DNA from: Echinostoma caproni
Taxonomy: Eukaryota; Platyhelminthes; Trematoda; Plagiorchiida; Echinostomatidae
NCBI GenBank assembly: GCA_900618425.1
Contig: UZAN01039515.1
Location: forward strand, 18,473-82,472
Length of the DNA stretch: 64,000 bases
Reading direction: 5' to 3'
Shown here piece by piece: positions 1 through 13,130 of the stretch; positions within the stretch are counted from its first letter, which is position 1; every line of letters starts with the position of its first letter. The notes beneath the pieces are model-generated. The model saw only the letters and a list, made by a program, of their open reading frames with translations. It had not been told where the DNA came from and ran no database searches. The translations under genes and the position numbers were made by a program.

Positions 1-150
1 CAGTAGCCTCAGTGGCCTCGTAGCTCAGCTGGTAGAGCATGCGCGTACAAAGCGTAGGCGGTGTCCATGCGTGGGTTCGAATCCCACCGAGGCTACTGAA
101 CTTTTCACAATCGACATACAAACTTCAAATGTGCCAAACAACTATTTGAA
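1..150 (+). repeat. tRNA-derived SINE copy, 5' part cut by window edge
   Basis: A tRNA-like fold is visible. GCCTCG (15-20) pairs with CGAGGC (88-93) as an acceptor-like stem. A perfect pol III A box, TAGCTCAGCTGG, lies at 21-32 and a perfect B box, GGTTCGAATCC, at 74-84 inside a GTGGG/CCCAC T-stem. A tail of about 55 bases follows (GAACTTTTCACAATC, then ACTTCAAATGTGCC) and recurs after the other copies near 16.6, 16.9, 18.0 and 24.9 kb. That shared tail and the long variable region (about 14 bases) show a SINE rather than a working tRNA gene. It is the best-preserved promoter of the family in the window. Confidence 0.8.
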
Positions 151-396
151 CAATATCTATGGTAGTTCTTGAAATCATGGAAAAGTCCACAAACTGGTGA
201 TGTATGTGCGACACCAACAGATAAGAGGAGTACTCTGGATAACAGAATCCCGGATTCACATAAGAGGTAAACAGGCTGGCAACCAGTTAAACATTACTGT
301 AACATGGTACTTAGCTCTGAGAATAACTTCAGTCGAAGCAACTGCGACATGCTCGGTTACAGCCAGCATAAACCTCGAAGCAGTTTTATAGTGATT

Positions 397-397
397 A

Positions 398-441
<44 letters not shown>
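397..441. repeat. (TAG)n microsatellite
   Basis: About 14 uninterrupted TAG trinucleotides directly follow a region without coding signal. It is a simple sequence repeat. Confidence 0.95.
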
Positions 442-2985
442 ATACGCACTGAACTCGGAATACGAACCACGTAATACGAATCACGGAACACGAATCACGG
501 ATCTGCAATCACAGACTTGATCACGTAAGCTCTGGACCGTACTGGCACTGGCACGCAATATGCCACTTAACTGAGGCGCTAGGAAAAGGCCACAGGAATG
601 GTAGTTCGTTTATTAGAAGACATAACGGGGACTAAATAATATGTACAAAGTAGGCTCATTGGTTATCTGGGCTTCTATCAGTCGCGTTCCAGTATTCCTG
701 TCATCGTTCTGCTTCTGCCTGGACCGCACAGTCTCTGATTGACTGGTACGATCTAGCTATGGCATGTAGCCAGAAACATTGACAAGTGCGCGCGTTGTTG
801 ACGTCACCCGTGAAGTCTGATTGATCGCATTTGTCCAAAACTGTAACGCGCTGCTCCAGGGTAGGCGTCAACTCCCATGCCCGGATCACCACAAGTTTGC
901 GCAATTGAGCCATCATGGCTATCGTTGCTGAATTGAATCAGATGGCATTGCATTGACGCCACTTTGTTATTCTGTGCTTTTGTCGAAACCATGGTCTGTT
1001 GCAATAAAACAACACTGCTTATTACAGTACGACTACTACGGGAACCTCACAATAGTGGAAACTCGATGGATAACTTTGTGTGCAGTTACAATTTTACCCC
1101 GGGACTAACATGTTCGGGTGTTTTCGTTTAATGACTCGTTCATCTAAACGAAACTTCAGTAGTTGAGGCCACTTGATATTCAGCGTTCTGAGTGATGCGG
1201 AAAAGGCACCAGGTTAGACGATACTACACCTCATCAAACAAATTTGCATGAGAGAGATAGTCTTCAATCCTAAAATACTCAAAGTCCTTCTCAAATGTGT
1301 TAGGCGAACGTTTACTTTCATCCTTAAACCGAATGGTAAAGTCAATAAAAATTCGTGTCCCTAAAGAATCTTAGGTTCAATAGATCAATTCAATCGATTC
1401 TAGTTTTTCTCGTGTATGTTCAGCACGGCTTTTCTACTTACAAAGAATCCTAATTCATCGAAACGTTTATGATAAAAAGGTGATACTCTCAAACCGATCT
1501 TGTGTGAGCCACAGCAGCAGTTTATTGTGTACATCACAGTGCCAGAGCTCAAAACTCCTGTGTTGTTGAGGGGTCATTTTGATAAAAAATGTCAGCTCGT
1601 TATTTGTGCCTATCGCGATACCACATTCGTGTTTTGGTAACCGTTTTCCCGCGTCCACCTTCGGGTGCATCAATAAGGAATGGAGGTTGGATGTTTTTAT
1701 AGCGAAAGAGTTCATTGGATGGAGTGAAACATCGATGCGAATTGGAAACCGTAAGTGTAACAATTGTTTTTTCCTGTGTATACCGAGTACACTTTGTTTC
1801 ATGTTTCACTTAGAATAAACAAACACTTGAACACAAATGTTCCATCTTTGGTGATCATCAAATGGGCATGTTCAGCAGGTGTTTTCTTTCTCTCGTTTTT
1901 TACCCCGATATACACCAGAAATCTGCGATAAAAATGAAGTTCGACGATTGGTTTGTGAGGATGCTTCATACTTTATTACACAGAGGTTTTTCTTAGAAAC
2001 TATACCGATGTTTCCTAATGCCCTCTATAAATCTACCCTCCCATCCACTCAGGGTGTCATTCTTTGTGTATAACAACTTTATACCAAAACCGCTGTTATA
2101 GTCGGTATTACAAGTATTGAACCTTTAAGTCTTATATAGAGAAGGCCGTAATATGTCGCAAAGATTGGTTTCAAGTATACGTAAGCAAACGTTCCCAGAT
2201 TGCGCACAAGGCCATCTGTACAAAAACGTGTTTGCTTTAGTTAATTGTCAGACATGGTTATCTTTGTCCCCATACGCAACGAGCTTTCAGCTACCTTCTG
2301 CATTAGATGAGTGATGCCTACTGCTTTGAGCTATCAATAAGCAACATTCGGGTGATTAGGCCATTGAAAATATTTGATTTAACGACCTAGGATTAGTATT
2401 ATGAGGACAACCAAGCACTTCATGTAGTTACAGGGAACCGAATAGGCGTTTCTTCGATTAATTTTGATATGCCACCATTGGATTGATCCTTTTTGGTTTT
2501 CCTTTGAAAGACGCATGAATTCAGTCAAATATCCTTTTCCAATTCACAAATTGCATCTTTTTCATTCAGTCATTCACTATCGGACGGATAATGTATACAC
2601 ACACACACACCACGTAATGCTCTGTTTGGGTCACAAACAGACCAATGTGGCCGCAAATGTAGTGCATCGTCTAGGTTTTACGAGCACGACTGCTTATGTC
2701 AACGGCAATTAAGCTTTGAACACTAGCAACGGAGCGAGACAATTATCACCAGGCTCTCAAAACCAGACAATAACGAGCACAGAAAATAAGTTAAAGAACT
2801 CTAAACTCTTTAACCGAAAACTGAATTCAATACCGCTGCGATACATCTTGGCATGGCTTTCTCATGAATTCGACTGTTTCCTAGTGCATTTTTTATCCCT
2901 CTCCTATGCTCAGCACCTTTAAAAGAATATTGCACGACAAATGTTCCCTTGGATTTGTATATATTTGTGTTCAAATTAATAAAAA
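442..2985. other. no gene recognised
   Basis: Only short reading frames with no recognisable domain are present. A short (CA)n tract lies near 2597-2609. Nothing else can be supported. Confidence 0.6.
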
Positions 2986-3240
2986 ATGACAATGGCTATA
3001 GAAGGTATTGACGGAACACATCTGCAATTCACTCTCAGAAACGTAATCAGAGTTAAATTCTCCAAATTTGAATACAAGTTTACAGAGCTTTTAACTGCAT
3101 TCATGCTGTATTTGGTCCACGAAAACAGCCGCCTTTTGCAACTTCATTTCCTACCTGTGCACATGGGCGTAGATAACAAAAAGCGTTTGGAAAAAGAGGT
3201 ATTTTCGGACACATATCTGCAATCAAGACCGAGCGCTTGA
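2986..3240 (+). CDS. hypothetical small ORF, 84 aa
   Basis: The frame opens with a true ATG (a second ATG lies two codons later) after an A-rich leader and ends in TGA. The predicted protein has a hydrophobic middle (around residues 35-45) and a charged C-terminal third. No family is recognised, there is no obvious signal peptide, and no poly(A) signal was tied to it. It may be a chance frame in AT-rich DNA. Confidence 0.15.
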   Translation: MTMAIEGIDGTHLQFTLRNVIRVKFSKFEYKFTELLTAFMLYLVHENSRLLQLHFLPVHMGVDNKKRLEKEVFSDTYLQSRPSA

Positions 3241-3554
3241 ACAACCATTGCCCCAAAGTGGCTCAGTTCTGGACACGGGAACAGACATATGAATTGAGAT
3301 GGGCAGGGGGTTTGTGGAAGGAGAGCTAGTTACCGGTCAGTGGTAAAGTGGAAATTAGGAGGAAGTTTCTAAGTGTGCATTCCAGAAGACAGGGTAATGT
3401 TGGAATAATCGAGAAGTGCATACAGTAAATGAGAGGCGGATTAGTGAAATTACTCCAATCAAAGTGATATTAGAGAAGAAATGCACCTAAAGAAAGACAA
3501 ACGGTTATTTGAGATTACTTGATTTAAAATCTAGGAAACACTAGAAAGCTTTCT
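3241..3554. other. no gene recognised
   Basis: Short purine-rich stretch without a long frame or a repeat that I recognise. Confidence 0.5.
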
Positions 3555-3680
3555 TTACCTGGTTCGATTCCATCAGCAATGCCAATCCATCGACTCAACT
3601 GGGGATTGAACCCGGGACCTCACAAGTAGAATGTAGGAATAGTGCACGTCCCGGTCACCGTGGAGCTGACCAGACTGATT
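3555..3680. repeat. two opposed tRNA-like B boxes, probable SINE remnants
   Basis: On the plus strand GGTTCGATTCC (about 3561-3571) is an exact pol III B box. Within 50 bases the minus strand carries GGTTCAATCC (complement at about 3603-3612) inside a T-arm-like context. No clean A box accompanies either. They look like two tRNA-derived fragments in opposite orientation, of a family different from the SINE at the window start. Confidence 0.4.
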
Positions 3681-5849
3681 TACATTTTCCTTATACACTG
3701 TATAGCACAGTCCGTCGTGGCGAGCACCATGCAGGTATCACACTTTGCAAGTCTCCGTACTTGCTTCTTTGATTCTTTGATTCAGTTGGAGACATTCCAA
3801 TCATTAATCAGGTTGATAAATTCGCTCTGCTGATTAGCCCCCACCAGGTAGGCACAGCTACCCAATGCTTCCTAGGTTTTCAGTTCACGCTTCGTTTGTC
3901 CTGTACATGACGAAATTCACCATACGATCAAACCAACTTCTCCACTACTCTCCTGAAATAAAATCAATCAAACCCTCTGGTAACACGAACGGGATTAAAG
4001 TAAATAATGTATGACCGGGGAAAATGTAAGGGAAGTGTGGAGAGTTATATAAAATGCCATGACTTTCTGATCGTGGCAATTTTTGTTTTGAGGACATTGT
4101 TTTTCAAAAGAAAAGACCACATTGCAATACTGCATGATTTGTGTCCAGGACGATTTCGCTGCATCTCAACACCACACACAATACAATATTTATATAGGGA
4201 TTTAGCATGGCAACAAAGAAAAGCAAAATATAATGAAACAGGCAAAACCCACGCCACATGTTCACTGTTAGATATGATAGGTTAGGAGTGACCTATCAAA
4301 CTATCGATCATCATTTATTCATTTGCGGTACCACCATCGATATCGTTGTAAAGGTGAATGTCTGATGCGAATAGGTTTTCATGAGTTGCTAAACGTGACT
4401 ACATCATTATCTCTTAAAGAAAAGCATTGACTTCAACGGGGTTTTATCGGAGCTACATTTCTACTGTTGCGCACCGAGGAGGGATAGTACTGAATCGGAA
4501 TAAGGACAGAGTGGGTGTAACGAGGCACAGTCGTTTACTACGGAAATATCGCCCGACACAATGATCACCGCAAGCCAAAAGGAAGCAGGTGACATGCATA
4601 TCGCACAATCGGCAGGTGATTGTGATGACAAGGCTAGGGAATCCCAACCATAGAACCAACGATCAATTTCCATTATAGCCCTCATATCACGTGATAGAAT
4701 ATGTTTATTTAAAAAATGGCAAAGGTATGATTACATGTCACACCTCCCAATTTATTAGATGGTTTAGCTATGCACATTAGAAACATACTCAGTGTCGTTG
4801 AAATGGTCTTCAAGAGTCAGCTTACATCTGAAAAATATCCATTACATGACAACAAAAAATACTTCGTTTATTTGTCATATTTCGGTGTGATAGGGACTTC
4901 GGATGGCTACATCGCTATCGCATTAGCGAGGCTAGAACCTTATGAAACCAACAATTCTTGAGAGAGGCAGTGAGCTTGAATTGCAGGGCACACCAATGTG
5001 GCTTTTCCTATTCAATGGTGCGCAACACTTTAACTAAATTACACTCATTATATACAGAACAACTAGCTGAATGCATCAGTAGGAACGTCTTACGGAGGCA
5101 GGTGACCAAGTAAATCGAAAGAGATGGAAGCTTTAAGTGGAAATGACCTCCATTGACGATAAGGAATATTCCTCTCCGCACTCCACTGAGAACCAGTTAC
5201 CTGTTATTCGTATTCTGTTCTGTAAATAAGAATAGGAAAAACTGAACCGAATCAGTTGCAGATGACACGCAAACGGCATCACAGGTGTACCAAAGGTGAA
5301 TAAGGTATTGATCGGTTTTACCTAGGATTTCAAATCTCGGAATCGGATATTTCGGCTGTTGATTTATTTTGCAGACAAGCGTGTTGTGTGCGACGAAGTG
5401 TGAACAGTTCACAATCACGCAATTTGTGGTTAAAAATTCCCGAGGAAGCTTGTCTTACTGAATACGGATGTTCCGTCGGTTGACCGCTATTATGGGCACC
5501 GTAATTAACAGGATGTTTTCTACATCGATGGCGAAAACGGAAACTCACGCGATTTGGGGAAATCGTTACCTTTCAGTGTGATTTTCTGCACCTTGTTTCA
5601 CGAGAGAAGCAAATATATTACCCGAGTATACCATCATTACACATTGTAAGAAAATACAGAGTAGCGAACAAGCTCGTATGCCGTGATTCTTCTACAAGGC
5701 AATACATCACAATTTATATCAATCTGTTTAGTAAATAGGAACAAATCGTGACCAGTTGGAAAAGAAACGATCAACATTCCATTTTCATGACTGGATGTTG
5801 CTCACACTTTGGTCATCACACATGCGCACTGTTTCGGGTCATTGGAGGG
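3681..5849. other. no gene recognised
   Basis: Several frames of 60-92 codons occur on both strands, but none shows a domain, and most do not begin with ATG. No repeat was identified. Confidence 0.55.
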
Positions 5850-6279
5850 GGGTGGGTGGGTAGGCTTGACTGTGTTGTGCCATGGAAGACCCAGTTTTCT
5901 TACAAATTGTGTTGAGAGCATAGGGGTGTGTATGGATTATGTGGGCGGATTCCGATGGTTTCTTCTGTGGCCAGAATGCTACTCCTAATCCTCTTATATC
6001 GACGGCTGCAAACTAAATGGAGGGGTCGAAAAGCCTCGACCACGTTAACCACGTGGTTTGATTCCACTAGGTGTGCACGATCGACCTGTTGATAGTCCTA
6101 ATCACTCCACTATTCAACCAGTCCGAGTGGTGCTCATGGATTCGTTCAGATAAATGTCTACTCGTGCGGCCGATATACACATTGTCCCATAAGATCATAC
6201 AGGAGGAATATATTGCCACAACAATCATCGGTTTCTTAAGTCGGAACTGTAGGATTTCGGAACACGTGCGCAAATACAA
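5850..6279 (-). pseudogene. Penelope-like retroelement relic, GIY-YIG endonuclease region
   Basis: The minus-strand frame (6067-6279) contains DNVYIGRTSRHLSERIHEHH followed by SDWL. This is the hallmark of the C-terminal GIY-YIG endonuclease of Penelope-like elements: the YIGRT core, an Arg/Leu helix, then an EH...WL pair. Downstream, in broken frames to about 5850, residual similarity to the element's C-terminus can be followed through stop codons. The reverse-transcriptase part is not recognisable upstream. In the family the GIY-YIG domain nicks target DNA for reverse transcription. This copy is 5'-truncated and interrupted by stops, so it is dead. Confidence 0.65.
6025..6057. repeat. two tandem short hairpins
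   Basis: GTCGA-AAAGCC-TCGAC (6025-6040) overlaps by two bases with ACCACGT-TAACC-ACGTGGT (6039-6057). Both arms are perfect. They lie inside the Penelope relic and may be chance or part of the element. Confidence 0.6.
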
Positions 6280-8305
6280 ATTTCAGATTATCCAGTAACC
6301 ACCTGATAGTCTAATGTGATCGAGTTTGTTTTACGATTTAAAGAGAAAAATCCACAGACTATCTGCACACTAGAGTGAAAAGTGAAATGTGTGAAAGAGC
6401 AATAAAAATGGCTCCAGAACCAAGCTTTTGGATGCCATGCCAAAAGTACTGGAATAGGTTCTGAAGAATAAAGGTTGATTTCTCGACTACGAGTGTGCAT
6501 GGATTAGCTATCATTTGCACTGATCAGAGGGAACAACTGTTTAATACGCTTTGACTTTTTCACAAGAAAAAGTTAGGGATTTCTTTTAAAAACAAATAGT
6601 GGTAAATAAAACAAATAGATGTATCCAACTCGAGTTCAAACTCAAATGAAGGGTGTATTTAAGAGCGAATGATGACTGATAAAACCAACGAATTTTCAAA
6701 CGATATCTGGGCTGATGTGAGAAACAGCTAAATTTTGGAAATAAATCCATTCAGCGTTAGCTATAGGGAAGCTTAAAGTACTGACCCACGCACAATCCTA
6801 ATTATTTGAGGTAACTGCCATTCTGCGCTTGATTCGCCGGTATTTTCACCTCATCTTTGGTGACAATCTGTCCTTTGGCATGAACTGTAGAGCAACGATG
6901 CGCATGAACCCGGGCGTTAAACGTAACATCACTCTGTATGTGTTGCAAATCATATGTAACAATCCGGTCAGGTGGAGTACAGGGATCCGGTGAGCAGGAA
7001 CGAGAGAGGGAGTATTTGGGTGGTTGAATGTCTTCAATTTCAATTTGGGCTTATGAAAGCGGGGTGGAAGTTGGATTGGTTGTGAATGGAATCCGGTTGC
7101 GTATGCAACACAGTTTCCGCTCTCTATCGGCCAGACAAACAACTACCAGCGGAAAATGTGACGATCTAAGCAGAGAAAACATCGCATTTCATTTGTGGTG
7201 ATCGAGTTGCATACCTCCCGTATGCAGTGTCACAAAATTGCAACTTCATCTGTTACAACCTCAACCGTCGTTATGGTAAATCTATAATTATGAATCTAAT
7301 TGAATTCACCGACACATATTTTGTGTGATTAAAATTCCTAAACAACGGAATATAAAAGCGACAATGGATCAATCGTGTGCACATCCACCCGCTGAGAGTG
7401 TTCAAAAATTGAGAGCCTCAGAGTTTGGCGATCTCAATTAGCATCTAAAATATTTGGAAGATATTCAGGGTTACAGTACTACTTCACCAAATGATAACTG
7501 GGACGGTGAAGGCTACTCGCCGTTAGGTATCAGTTGTTCTAGATTATTGATTAGGATAATGAACGGAGTTATGGCTGATTGTAGTCCTATACCTGAGTTT
7601 ATACTTAGTGTTCGGTATCAATTAATTTATCCATGCAATCCATACAAACCGTAGCGTAGCACACATCTCCACCCTTTACGCCATGAAAACTTGAAAGACG
7701 GACCCCGAATCTTCATTATTATTTTTCAACTGCGGACAGTATCAACTTTATGGTCCTAACAAGTTAGATGATGTATACATCAAGTTATATCCCTAGTTAC
7801 AATGGGTTGAGGTCTCAAAGAAGGAAGTCAAGTATTTGCTTTTTTTTCTTCACACTCGGATTGGGGACTGCAAAGTTGTAAATGTCAAAAATCAGCCGGG
7901 GTGTGAAACAATTGAAAGATTGCACTGTACACGGTGGTTTTTGATCCTTCAATGACTTATTCCTACTCAGATCAGGAAAGTTGTGCAAAAAACTCAGACT
8001 ACAACTCACTCATACAAGTACCATACCAATGGAGTGACCCGATTTCTGAGACTGACACTTAAAATTTTCCATTTATCCAGTAGAGATCGGTTATCAATGA
8101 CGATTAATTTGAACTTTACTCTTTGGTGAAGTACGGTAGGCTGCTTTATGATACCAACTAGACAGATGAACAAACGACATTCTTTTTCATTAACCAAAGA
8201 TCGGACCGAGGTATACTTCGGTGCATAAGATTTGTGCTATTTTGGTGTGCTCAAATAGAATTTCTGTAGAAGAAAGCAGTAACCACTTTGTTTCTCTGTT
8301 GACAG
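6280..8305. other. no gene recognised
   Basis: AT-rich DNA with short frames on both strands and no family match that I can defend. Confidence 0.55.
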
Positions 8306-8737
8306 CTAAGTGATCTCTATTTTGCTCACTATTACATCTGGTGCGCAAGAAAATAAACGGTTCACGGGGGAAACAGTATATGTTGTGTAACTACGGACGA
8401 AAAATTTAGTCGACTCACTTCCTTCTTGCTGAAAGCCTGACGCGTTTACTCTTGACATATGCAACCGACCGTCAGGAACTTGAACTTGGTTGCAAATTAT
8501 CTTTGTTATCCCTCCGGCATTCACAGAAATCAAAGTATATTCATTGATTTTTGACAGTTCATTAGTTCCCCAAATTTGTTTGCCTACACTTTGCTTGAGA
8601 CGAAATATATTCTCGATCGTGCGCGTATATTCGTGATAAAGATACCAAGTCATTTCTGGGCGACGAAGAGTTATCATCTGACCCATACAGACAGTAAAAC
8701 AAAGCGTGCATTGCATGAATATTAACAGAGTTTTCAT
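8306..8737 (-). CDS. hypothetical secreted protein, possible first exon
   Basis: The frame is 143 codons and starts with a true ATG. Residues 1-20 look like a signal peptide: a lysine, a hydrophobic core (LLIFMQCTLCFTVC), then MGQ as a plausible cleavage zone. The mature part has two cysteines, near residues 82 and 130, and a Tyr/Thr-rich stretch (RSYTTYTV). The frame ends in TAG at 8306. A consensus-like splice donor (GTGAGC on the minus strand, exon end at 8330) precedes that stop by eight codons, so this could be the first coding exon of a longer secreted protein. The spacing of aromatic, Cys and YTV motifs faintly recalls ependymin-related proteins, but this is only an impression. No homologous frame occurs elsewhere in the window. 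Confidence 0.35.
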   Translation of the reverse strand: MKTLLIFMQCTLCFTVCMGQMITLRRPEMTWYLYHEYTRTIENIFRLKQSVGKQIWGTNELSKINEYTLISVNAGGITKIICNQVQVPDGRLHMSRVNASGFQQEGSESTKFFVRSYTTYTVSPVNRLFSCAPDVIVSKIEIT

Positions 8738-9167
8738 TTAAATTTCGCGCAGAAGAAAATTCCATTTATCTGGGTTGATCATTATACCGATCACTTTCAC
8801 ATCAACTAAAACAAACAACTACCACTACGCGAAATGTTGGCATTGCGATTATTTACTGTGTTTCTCTCGGTTTTTGATCCCTCTGTTGAACGTCCTCGAT
8901 TGTCTTTTTGACGTTTTGATGGTCGAATTTGACCAACCTCTTTAGATTTCTAGATCTTATTCAGTTTTTTATTTCGGAGCCTTTGAGAGGAAAATATGAG
9001 CCCACAAAATTGGTGTCATTCGGACTCGTGTGATCGAAGTGGTTCATGTTAGACACCCATTCTTTTCCCCTGCTTGATGTCGCAAAACTCCTCCCGAATC
9101 AGACATACCAATTTCTTCAGGCAATCGCGGTTCTTGCACGTGCTAGATGAACGTGACTCCCTCGACA

Positions 9168-9191
9168 GGTGTTTGTGTGTGTGTGTGTGTG
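9168..9191. repeat. (GT)n microsatellite
   Basis: About ten GT dinucleotides, flanked by GTGTTT on the left and GCACGCC on the right. Confidence 0.9.
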
Positions 9192-11499
9192 CACGCCTCA
9201 TTCTGGTCCAAATAGAGAGCATCATGTGATATGGTCCGGCTATCCCCACTGATCCAACCACCGTTGGCTGAGTGTCACCGCAGCGTATGTGCACGTTTCA
9301 AGTGGACTAGTAAAAATAGCTTTTAGTCATCTAAATGTGACGTTCCCGACTGGAAACACGAAACAATGCTTACTTGTTGTACATCAACTTCAATCAACAT
9401 CAGCTTTGGAGGCGTAAGCAGTAGTTTATGAGTAGTCATCGACCTGGTATTGCAAGCTNCCAATAGTGGAAAACAGTTGAGTTTTCAAGCTTAGCGAAAT
9501 TGTTGTTACAAATTACTGATGAAGTAATTGAATACTGTAAACTAAAACGAAGGAAAAGATTATAAACCAAATCAACTCCAATTTTAGCCCGTTTGGTAGG
9601 GGTATGAAGAATAGTTCATGTCCAACTGCCTATGCCCTTCAAAAGATGACAGGAATAATTATATTATTGTTCTATTGGACAGCTGATTCAAATCAAATGG
9701 TACCATTTAAGCAAGATCAGCTATATCTCGATTAATAGTCAAATATTCAAGAGTTGATTGTTTGAATGTTTAATCAATCAAACTTTATGCGATGAAGCAC
9801 TAATTTGGTACTATTTCCAGTCTATGTATTTCATGTGAAAACGTTCGGAACATAGGATTCGGCCAAAAAGTGTAGTTATGAAGGAAATTCGTTGCGTTAC
9901 CCACGGGTTGTGCAAGCGATACATAGCAGTTTCAAACTGTTGGAAACCATCACCAGCAATGTAAATGCACCGGGTTCAACGTCACTCAATGCTGGGCAAA
10001 GTGTAATGATAGCTGGAAGTGCAAGCTGCACGAGCCGGCAGCTTACCACTATAGGTCGATTGCACATAAATCCATTGGGCTTATAGACTATCAAAACCAC
10101 AACTTCTCTACAGATTGCAAGAAAAACGGAACAAAACATTAACACTAACTGAATATGAGTTTGGTCAAGTGGCTTATTCACATACAATAACTGAATTTCC
10201 CATGATTTGCGTCTTCAAAATAAACGCATTGAAAACTATCAGCCATTTGATGATCACGTGATAAAAGTGTAACCTAATATATTTCCTATAATACCTCTAA
10301 TATATAAAGTGGTCTGTAACCAGAATGCCAACCCTTTGCACAGCCGATGATTAAAGGTTTGCATGGGGATTTTTCAGCTCATTGAAACCAAAAAATAATC
10401 ATGGGTTTGGCATAAATCTCCTAATGATTCATTGTATTGTAAAACAAAATTTTACAGATAATCCCAACGTATATTTCGTAATAGAAATGATTAGAATGAA
10501 ATATGACAGATAGCTAGTTAAGAAGGACAAATTATTACACTTAGCATGTCTTTCAAATCATCCTGGTCGTGGAATCCACTCCAAATTACAACCGGTGTGT
10601 TTGAAAGCATGTTACTTAAAACGAATAACCTACAGGGAACTCTAATGTTCCGGTCTCAAATATTGATATAATTCCGTTTTAGTTTTCAGTAATATCTGCC
10701 GTGATAGTGATACGTATGAACGATTGAGTCGTTTCGCGGTCATTCTATAGTTTCAGTAGACGCCATTTCTGAGAATCAGGCGAAGTTGGAAATGAGTGAA
10801 TTGATACGAGGTGAAGACATTGCAGACTTCTTTCTATAACCCCCTAATTGGAAAATATGCCCCGTATACATTCCGTCGTTCTCTACAAATATGTGTGCAG
10901 CTTTGTGTAGACTCCTGTAATAAGAAAAATGCGGATGTCCGGTTTGAATTAGTACGGAGTGAAATGCATTTTAAATTGCGCTTCACTGGGACAACGAAAT
11001 ATCATGATCGATCGATACACACATCAGTGTTGACCAGATTCACATACAGTTTGTTCGCCACTTTTAGGTCTTAATCTATCTCCGTGACACCATCACAGAA
11101 CAGGCACCTTCAATCACTGAACAGTCAAAATGACCATTTTGGTCATATTTTTGGAACGGAATGAGTTATCTCTATTAAGTCAACTGCAATAGAAATAACG
11201 TAACGAGGGCTGGCGAAGGATGCCATAAGTTTCGTAAGAGTTACGGAATTTTATTAGAAAATACAAGCGTTAAAATTGGAATGTTTCCAAAACGCACTCT
11301 TCTGAGTATGGGTTCTGAATTCGATAATCTTTATCACTGAAATCATGTAGTCTTACTTCAACACTTCAACCACACAAGATAAACCGGGTGAATTATGGTT
11401 AACATATGACATGAAGGTGCTTCTGTGGTGGTATCACAGAGATGGATTATAACCTGAAAGTGTCGAACAAACTGTAGATGTAAATCTGGTCAACACTGA

Positions 11500-11860
11500 T
11501 GTATATATCGATCGAGCATGATCTATTGGTGTCGCACTACAGCCGCTTGAGGTGTAGCTTATGAATTTTATTGCAGCATATTGCGATGGAGATAAGCAAT
11601 GGTCCAAGCGTTAACCGTGCATGATTCACTGGCATCAGCGAGGGGGAGAAACACACGCAAACAGAGGCGTACGCGTACTAGCAAGATAAACAACCGATAT
11701 GTATGTCATGGGAATCGAGGCGGGTGTGACCGGAGCCCGTCTCACAATCTTCCTCCGCGCTACAACGGGAAGTAGACAAATCGGTGCTACGTGGTGGTCG
11801 TCCAGACATCGCTGGGAGGCTTGTCAGCACCGGTGAGGTCAACGCGACAGCTTGAAATGA
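11500..11860. repeat. GC-richer island, probable mobile-element remnant
   Basis: The segment is clearly richer in G and C than its flanks, especially 11,640-11,850, and contains no long frame. Read on the minus strand it ends in a run with an AATAAA hexamer. The composition resembles the other transposon-derived islands in this window. I cannot name the element. Confidence 0.25.
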
Positions 11861-13130
11861 TTCTCGGACATCTTGATATGATATTGAGACAACTTGAATT
11901 GCAAAAGGTATAACTAACTGAAGTAACTATCACAGTTGAATCAACATGGGTGTGGGAGAGAAGATATCTAATTTATGTTTATTGGCAGGGATTGAACAGT
12001 TGTCTGACTTTAGTTTCACACTAATCGGATTATTGAGAAGGCTTTCTTAATGAAAATAAAAATGTCAGTGGTGTTATTGAGTTCATCCAGGAACCCATAC
12101 TGAAGCAGTGTGGTCCGACTTGATTGAAGCTGATGAGAGACTTGTTAGGCACACATACCTTACGCCAGACGTACGGGATACAAACCCACGATTTTGAGGG
12201 AGATTTAGTGAGCGCAAAACTTGAGTGTAGTGGTTTCTAAATGCATGGGATACTTGATGAACTTGAGGTTTATTCACGATAATGAGGTGGAGTCGATCTT
12301 CAGCCCAAAATAAAAATATCATTTCAGGATTGCATAAAATATTGAGTGAAGTTGGATGTTTTATATACTCTTCGTGAATAGGAAGATTTAGTGTTAAGCA
12401 ACCGGTTCCGTGGTAACGTTAAGTATTCGCATAATTAAAACAACGATTCCCAAACTCTAGAAAATAAACACTAAGGACAGTTAATCCGTGTGCACCAGAC
12501 CACGATAATACATAAAAAGTATTACATACTTCATGGCATAGTAATTCGATCGTTGAGATAAAACCAATCATCAGGGACAGGTACTGATTCGGGAGAGAAT
12601 TCTCGTGGAGCGACTAAGTGAAGAAGTGTGAGATTTTATTGATTTACTGATTTCATAACTTAGCAACTAACGTTTTTTCCCATGGTAATAAATGTAACCA
12701 TTGGGTAGAAAGAGTAGATGATGTAGAAAACGAAGAGAAGAGCGTTTTACGGTTAAACTTCAATCATTAGTCGGTCAAGACTGACAATTACAAGTGTTTT
12801 GCCGCATTGAGCAGAAGAATAATCATAATTTACTTTTATTCATTTCATTCAAGAGATGATAGGGACATTTTCCCATCACTAACTTGGATGCACATGATTA
12901 TGAGGTATGAACATGGGAGTTGACGATGAGGAAACCTGGCATAGATTGAATGCGTCGGTCTGTCGTACTAAAGAAGCCGAGCAAATGATGACTGATCCGC
13001 ATAGCTTTTACTTACATCTCAGTACTAGACTTGGTATATGTATTCCCGTTATATGTTATATAACTGCAACATAGTGTGCACATATATGCATCAAGTATTC
13101 ATTTGTTATCGTTATTGACATCAACAGACA

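Larger units (their letters stand above)
8738..13130. other. no gene recognised; one ambiguous base at 9459
   Basis: Long AT-rich stretch. Frames at 9892-10187 (both strands), 10811-11074 and 12083-12322 show no domain. A (GT)n tract and a GC-richer patch are listed separately. Confidence 0.55.

Noticed and set aside
15..93. Functional tRNA gene
   Set aside because: The long variable region and the tail shared with several other copies show a SINE.
9892..10187. Overlapping frames on both strands, one hydrophobic
   Set aside because: The plus frame starts with TTG; no domain or splice context supports either.
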